Assembly: GCA_965204875.1 (NCBI GenBank)
Contig: OZ242020.1
Span: 310,001 to 374,000 of the forward strand
Direction: 5' to 3'
Length of the DNA stretch: 64,000 bases
Source of the DNA: Aldehydirespirator sp965204875
GTDB lineage: Bacteria > Actinomycetota > Acidimicrobiia > Acidimicrobiales > Aldehydirespiratoraceae
The position numbers and the translations under genes were made by a program. The notes under the pieces were generated by a model that saw nothing but the letters and a program-made list of their open reading frames with translations, was not told the origin of the DNA and searched no databases. Shown here in pieces: positions 60,467 through 64,000 of this stretch (the stretch's first letter is position 1; each line of letters begins with the position of its first letter).

Positions 60467-60817
60467 ATGACCCGCTCAGCCGGCATCCCCGACCAAGCCC
60501 CATCCACTGCGGCCACCCCGCACGCGCTGGGAACCCGTGTTGACGCCATGGCCGCTCCGCAGCAGGCGCCGCACACCGGAACCGGCACCGTCACGGTCAC
60601 CGAGCCCGACACGCGGCCTCTGACCGGCGACGGCGACCACGACCGGTTCGCCCACTACACGCGTCGCAAGGACGCGGCCCGCTCCTACGTGGAAGGCACC
60701 CCGCTGCGGGCGCTCTGCGGGAAGGTCTGGGTGCCGAGCCGGGATCCGTCGCGTTACCCGGTCTGCCCAGAATGCGACAAGATCCGCCGGCAACTGCTCA
60801 AGCGGAACCACAACTGA
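60467..60817 (+). CDS. DUF3039 family protein
   Basis: 116 aa. The C-terminal two thirds match the actinobacterial DUF3039 family: DRFAHYTRRKDAARSYVEGTPLRALCGKVWVPSRDPSRYPVCPECDKI, with one Cys plus a CxxC that may bind zinc. The N-terminal 45 residues are Thr/Ala/Pro-rich. Function unknown. Widely conserved in Actinobacteria, so a useful taxonomic marker. Confidence 0.88.
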   Translation: MTRSAGIPDQAPSTAATPHALGTRVDAMAAPQQAPHTGTGTVTVTEPDTRPLTGDGDHDRFAHYTRRKDAARSYVEGTPLRALCGKVWVPSRDPSRYPVCPECDKIRRQLLKRNHN

Positions 60818-60895
60818 GTGCCGCTCCCGTCATTATGGCTACGCCCATCCTGTTCGACACGCGGCTCAAGCGGAACAACAACTGAGTGCCGCTCT
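60796..60895 (+). repeat. Duplication of the DUF3039 3' end and next-gene start
   Basis: GCTCAAGCGGAAC(C/A)ACAACTGAGTGCCGCTC at 60796-60827 and 60864-60895, 68 bp apart with one mismatch. The first copy holds the DUF3039 stop, the second the GTG start of the next gene. Confidence 0.85.
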
Positions 60896-61410
60896 CATCA
60901 CCGGACACGGCTCCGACGGGGGTTGGCATACGCTCCGGCATCAAGGAGGCCGGCGGCGCCCGGCAGCGTGACGATCCGCCGCCGCGGCCCACCCCGGCGC
61001 TGCGGGTCCATTTGCAGGGCACGTTCCTGCTCATCATGTTGCTGCTGGCTTTCTGGGGGCTGCTCCGCTGGGCCGGGCCGGTGATCAGCGAAGCGCTGGG
61101 CGGCCCCGACGGCGCGGTTGTTGCCAGAGCACCGATCGAGACCGAGGAATCCGGCGAGGCCGCCGGCTCCCGGTCAGAGCGGGACGCGCGCCTTGACGGC
61201 GATGAGGTGGCGACGCTGCAGGCCGTCCTGACACGCTTCGGCTACAGCCCCGGACCGGCGGACGGGATCCTGGGCGACCTGACCCGTGCCGCAGCCGACG
61301 CCGCCAAGGCCGACCTCAACCTGCAGACAGCGTCGGACCGCCTGCTGCTGGAGACCCTTACCGCGGCCGCCGAATCACTCGATGGCGCCGGCCGCGACCC
61401 AGACTCCTGA
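60886..61410 (+). CDS. Membrane-anchored peptidoglycan-binding domain protein
   Basis: 174 aa. A Pro-rich cytosolic start, one transmembrane helix (GTFLLIMLLLAFWGLLRWAGPV) and an extracytoplasmic PG_binding_1-like fold: EVATLQAVLTRFGYSPGPADGILGDLTRAAA. GTG 60886 lies in the duplicated segment and has no clear SD. No catalytic domain; it may tether an enzyme or sense the wall. Confidence 0.65.
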   Translation: MPLSSPDTAPTGVGIRSGIKEAGGARQRDDPPPRPTPALRVHLQGTFLLIMLLLAFWGLLRWAGPVISEALGGPDGAVVARAPIETEESGEAAGSRSERDARLDGDEVATLQAVLTRFGYSPGPADGILGDLTRAAADAAKADLNLQTASDRLLLETLTAAAESLDGAGRDPDS

Positions 61411-61425
61411 CGTGCGGCAGCCCCG

Positions 61426-62397
61426 ATGGCCGTGAGCTCGGCCACGAGCGCGACACGCGCACCGGACTTCTCGACCACGTTCCGGCCCAGCCACGATCTC
61501 AACCTCAAGTTGACATTGATGTGGATCAAGACGGTGGCCCGCCACCGGGGTGTGGGCTGGTGGGCCACCACTACGCCTGCAGGCACCGCCGCTGTGGCCT
61601 TCAGAGAAGTCGGCACCGAAGTGCGTGCCGACGCCTGGGGGCCGGGAGCCGAATGGGCCATCGGCCGCTTGCCGGCGCTGCTCGGCGGCAACGACGACCC
61701 GAGCGGCTTCCGCCCGCAGCATCGGATGGTGCGGGACCTTGTGGCCCGTCTCGGCGTGCCCCGGCTCGGTGCCACCGGCCGCTGGTACGAGGCGATGGCG
61801 ACCGCGGCCGTCTACCAGCGGGTGGTCAGCGCCGACGCGAGGGCATCGGTGCGAAGGCTGGGCCACATGTTCGGCGCCGACCTGCCCGCGATGGACGACC
61901 TGCCCGCAGGGAGCGACATGCCCACAGGCGCCGGTATGCCCGCGGGGTGCCCCATACCGATGTTCCCCGACCCTGCCGCGGCGCTGCGGATCCCCGACCA
62001 CGGCTTCCACCGCGCCGGCGTGGACCGGGCGCGCGCCAGGGTGATCCGCGTCGCCGCGAGATACGCCGAGCGCATTGAGGCGCTGGAGCTACGGCCGGCC
62101 GCCGAGGCGCTCCAGTGGCAGCAGCGCCTGCCCGGAGTGGGGCCGTGGACCGCCGCGCGCACCTCTGGCGTCGCCGCGGGCGACCCAGATGCGGTGCCGG
62201 TGGGCGACCTGCACGTGCCGCGGCTCGTGACATACGCCCTCAGCGGCGCGAGCGACGGCGACGACGCCTCGATGCTGGAGCTCCTAGAGCCCTACGCCGG
62301 CCACCGGGGCCGTGTGGTGCGCCTGGTCAAGGCCGCCGGCATCGGCCCCCCTCGCCACCATCCCGCGCCGACCCGCCACGACATCAGCCGCATCTAA
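61426..62397 (+). CDS. HhH-GPD DNA glycosylase (AlkA-like 3-methyladenine glycosylase)
   Basis: 323 aa. The helix-hairpin-helix LPGVGPWTAARTSG and the catalytic Asp in VPVGDLHVPR are present, and GHRGRVVRLV is the usual end. The N-terminal 130 residues match the AlkA-type lobe (FRPSHDLNL). A low-complexity insert of about 25 residues, AMDDLPAGSDMPTGAGMPAG, interrupts the middle. Follows the PG-binding gene by 15 bp and may be co-transcribed. Removes alkylated bases; substrate range not determined. Confidence 0.85.
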   Translation: MAVSSATSATRAPDFSTTFRPSHDLNLKLTLMWIKTVARHRGVGWWATTTPAGTAAVAFREVGTEVRADAWGPGAEWAIGRLPALLGGNDDPSGFRPQHRMVRDLVARLGVPRLGATGRWYEAMATAAVYQRVVSADARASVRRLGHMFGADLPAMDDLPAGSDMPTGAGMPAGCPIPMFPDPAAALRIPDHGFHRAGVDRARARVIRVAARYAERIEALELRPAAEALQWQQRLPGVGPWTAARTSGVAAGDPDAVPVGDLHVPRLVTYALSGASDGDDASMLELLEPYAGHRGRVVRLVKAAGIGPPRHHPAPTRHDISRI

Positions 62398-62511
62398 CCC
62401 CCCACAAGCACACCAGAAGGGTCACGGCCAACAGACCTGCCGCACTAACGCCGACCCGCATGAAACACCAGGCTCCAGCGGTCACGGCCACAGGTCCACA
62501 GACCTGCAGCA

Positions 62512-63141
62512 TCAAGCCAGACCCAGCTCCGAGATGCGCTCGAGCACCCGCTCGGCCTCGGCGCCGATCGTGGTGCTGTCGCCGTGGCCGGTGTGCACCA
62601 CCGTGGCGGGCGGCAGGCTCAACAGGCGGTCGCGGATACTGCGCAGGATCGTGGGCTCATCGCTGTGGCTGCGGCCCGTGGCGCCAGGTCCGCCGCAGAA
62701 CAGTGTGTCGCCCGACAGCACCCGGCCGTCGGCCTCGTCGAAGAAGCAGCAGCAGCCCGGCGAGTGGCCCGGAGTGTGGATCACACCGAGCCGGTGGCCG
62801 CCCGCCGCCAGCACCGACCCTGGCTGGAGGTCGCGGTCGGGGGCGTCGTCGGGATGCACCGCGTCCCACAGCATCCGGTCGCCGGGGTGAAGCAGCACCG
62901 GAGCGTCCACGGCGTCGCGCAGCGCGATGGCCGCATTGATGTGGTCGTTGTGGCCGTGGGTGCAGACGATGGCAGCCACCCGCCGACCCGCTGCGGCGGC
63001 CGCGATGGGCTCGTGGTCGTGGGCGGCGTCGAACACCAGCACCTCACGGTCGTCGCCCACCAGCCAGATGTTGTTGGTGACCTCCCACTCGCCCCCGTCG
63101 AGCGCGAAGATGCCGTCGGTCGTTACCAGCTCTACGGCCAT
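62512..63141 (-). CDS. MBL-fold metallohydrolase beside mscR
   Basis: 209 aa metallo-beta-lactamase fold. Metal ligands are THGHNDH (HxHxDH), HTPGHSPG, SGDTLF and HTGHGDSTTIG. In actinomycetes this type of hydrolase is the regular neighbour of the mycothiol-dependent formaldehyde dehydrogenase, and may release formate from S-formylmycothiol (inference). It lies 15 bp downstream of the mscR stop, so they form an operon. Start ATG 63141. Confidence 0.85.
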   Translation of the reverse strand: MAVELVTTDGIFALDGGEWEVTNNIWLVGDDREVLVFDAAHDHEPIAAAAAGRRVAAIVCTHGHNDHINAAIALRDAVDAPVLLHPGDRMLWDAVHPDDAPDRDLQPGSVLAAGGHRLGVIHTPGHSPGCCCFFDEADGRVLSGDTLFCGGPGATGRSHSDEPTILRSIRDRLLSLPPATVVHTGHGDSTTIGAEAERVLERISELGLA

Positions 63142-63156
63142 GACGCTTGAGATCCC

Positions 63157-64000
63157 CTAGATGACCACGACCGAGCGAAGCACCTCGCCGCGCTCCATCT
63201 TGTGGAAGGCCTCCTCCACGCCGGAGAGGTCGATGGTCTCGGACACGAAACCGTCAAGGTCGAGTCGACCTTGAAGATAGAGGTCGATAAGCATGGGGAA
63301 GTCCCTCGACGGCAGGCAGTCGCCGTACCAGCTCGACTTGAGGGCGCCGCCGCGCCCGAACACCTCGATGAAGGGCAACTCGATGGTCATGTCGGGCCGG
63401 GGAACGCCCACCAGCACCACGGTGCCGGCCAGATCACGCGCCTCGAACGCCTGCCTGTAGGTCGTGGGCAGGCCCACCGCCTCGATGGCCACGTCCACCC
63501 CGTTGCCGCCGGTGAGGGACCTGATCTCCTCCACCGGGTCGGCCGCCGAGGAGTTGACGGTGTGGGTGGCCCCGAAGCCCCTGGCCCATTCGAGCTTGCG
63601 GTCGTCGATGTCCACCCCGATGATCGTCGTGGCGCCGGCCAGCTTGGCTCCGGCTATGGCCGCGTCGCCCACGCCGCCGCAGCCGAAGACGGCCACGCTG
63701 TCGCCCCGCCCGACGCCGCCGGTGTTTATGGCAGCGCCGATGCCGGCCATCACACCGCAGCCGAGCAGTCCCGCCGCGGTGGCAGGCGCGGAAGGATCGA
63801 CCTTGGTGCACTGCCCGGCGGCGACCAGGGTCTTGTCCGCGAAGGCGCCGATGCCGAGTGCGGGCGACAGTTCGGTGCCGTCGGCCAGCGTCATCTTCTG
63901 GGATGCGTTGTGGGTGCTGAAGCAGATGTTCGGGCGGCCCCGCAGGCACGACCGGCAGTTTCCGCACACGGCCCTCCAGTTGAGAATCACGAAATCACCC
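63157..64000 (-). CDS. mscR: S-(hydroxymethyl)mycothiol dehydrogenase (mscR), C-terminal part
   Basis: Zinc alcohol dehydrogenase family, cut by the right window edge (frame open beyond 64000). The C-terminal 280 residues include the structural-zinc cysteines (CGNCRSCLRGRPNIC), the NAD fold GCGGVGDAAIAGAKLAGATTIIGVDIDD, and LKSSWYGDCLPSRDFP near the end. The stretches FADKTLVAAGQCTKVDP and LLGCGVMAGIGAAINTGG closely follow mycothiol-dependent formaldehyde dehydrogenase (S-nitrosomycothiol reductase). This implies the host makes mycothiol. Confidence 0.9.
   Translation of the reverse strand, partial: GDFVILNWRAVCGNCRSCLRGRPNICFSTHNASQKMTLADGTELSPALGIGAFADKTLVAAGQCTKVDPSAPATAAGLLGCGVMAGIGAAINTGGVGRGDSVAVFGCGGVGDAAIAGAKLAGATTIIGVDIDDRKLEWARGFGATHTVNSSAADPVEEIRSLTGGNGVDVAIEAVGLPTTYRQAFEARDLAGTVVLVGVPRPDMTIELPFIEVFGRGGALKSSWYGDCLPSRDFPMLIDLYLQGRLDLDGFVSETIDLSGVEEAFHKMERGEVLRSVVVI

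Overview
The window reads as the chromosome of a high-GC actinomycete, most likely an uncultured member of the class Acidimicrobiia (inference; no rRNA is present to confirm it). The evidence is: (i) the actinobacterial order tlyA-nadK-recN-pyrG-NUDIX-xerD-scpA-scpB on one strand; (ii) a DUF3039 protein; (iii) a mycothiol-dependent formaldehyde dehydrogenase with its metallo-beta-lactamase neighbour; (iv) a SepX/GlpR-like division protein next to a MoeA/Glp homologue; and (v) many genes whose start lies 6-9 nt after a TAnnnT box, the pattern of leaderless mRNAs.

Layout. 0-13.4 kb: a DNA methyltransferase cut by the window edge and preceded by a LexA-like palindrome, then the conserved condensin/replication/nucleotide block, an M20 carbamoylase-type amidohydrolase and an ammonium transporter. 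13.5-15.6 kb: an AT-richer restriction-modification island abutting the 3' end of tRNA-Ala, with a frameshifted methylase and a truncated partner. 15.7-18 kb: a cassette bounded by two ~65-bp direct repeats, holding a phage portal-like remnant, a small frame broken by three TAG codons and a strange alanine-rich lipoprotein with seven LGV(D/N) repeats. 18-23.6 kb: surface-polysaccharide genes (RfbH/ColD-like sugar dehydratase, pyruvyl transferase, LPG-synthase-type membrane protein, UDP-GlcNAc 2-epimerase, family-2 glycosyltransferase). 23.8-27.5 kb: SepX/GlpR-like protein, moaC, moaA, moeA/glp. 27.7-42.5 kb: core metabolism and envelope genes (plsY, fmdB-like, uppP, tldE/tldD, PAP2, dxs, nfuA, crotonase, Rpf-like protein, hemH, fpg).

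42.6-47.9 kb is an accessory, defence-like stretch: a methyltransferase-Mrr nuclease fusion of low GC coupled to a tiny Cys-containing ORF, a nucleotidyltransferase pair resembling a toxin-antitoxin/AbiE module, a DUF4143 ATPase behind three 23-bp iterons, and two opposed fragments of hydratase genes. 48-64 kb returns to core functions: HAD hydrolase, tRNA-Glu, tRNA-Gln, K+ channel, SpoU methyltransferase, a coiled-coil NYN-domain protein, valS, a two-component system, surE, an ABC-F ATPase, DUF3039, a peptidoglycan-binding membrane protein, a DNA glycosylase, and the MBL/mscR pair.

Two genome-wide habits stand out. First, TAnnnT-N6-9-start promoters (about 17 genes here) decide several start codons. 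Second, short direct duplications and low-complexity inserts sit at gene starts, gene junctions or inside otherwise conserved enzymes (MTase, moaA upstream, GT2, PAP2, SpoU, Fpg, NadK, ValS, DNA glycosylase).
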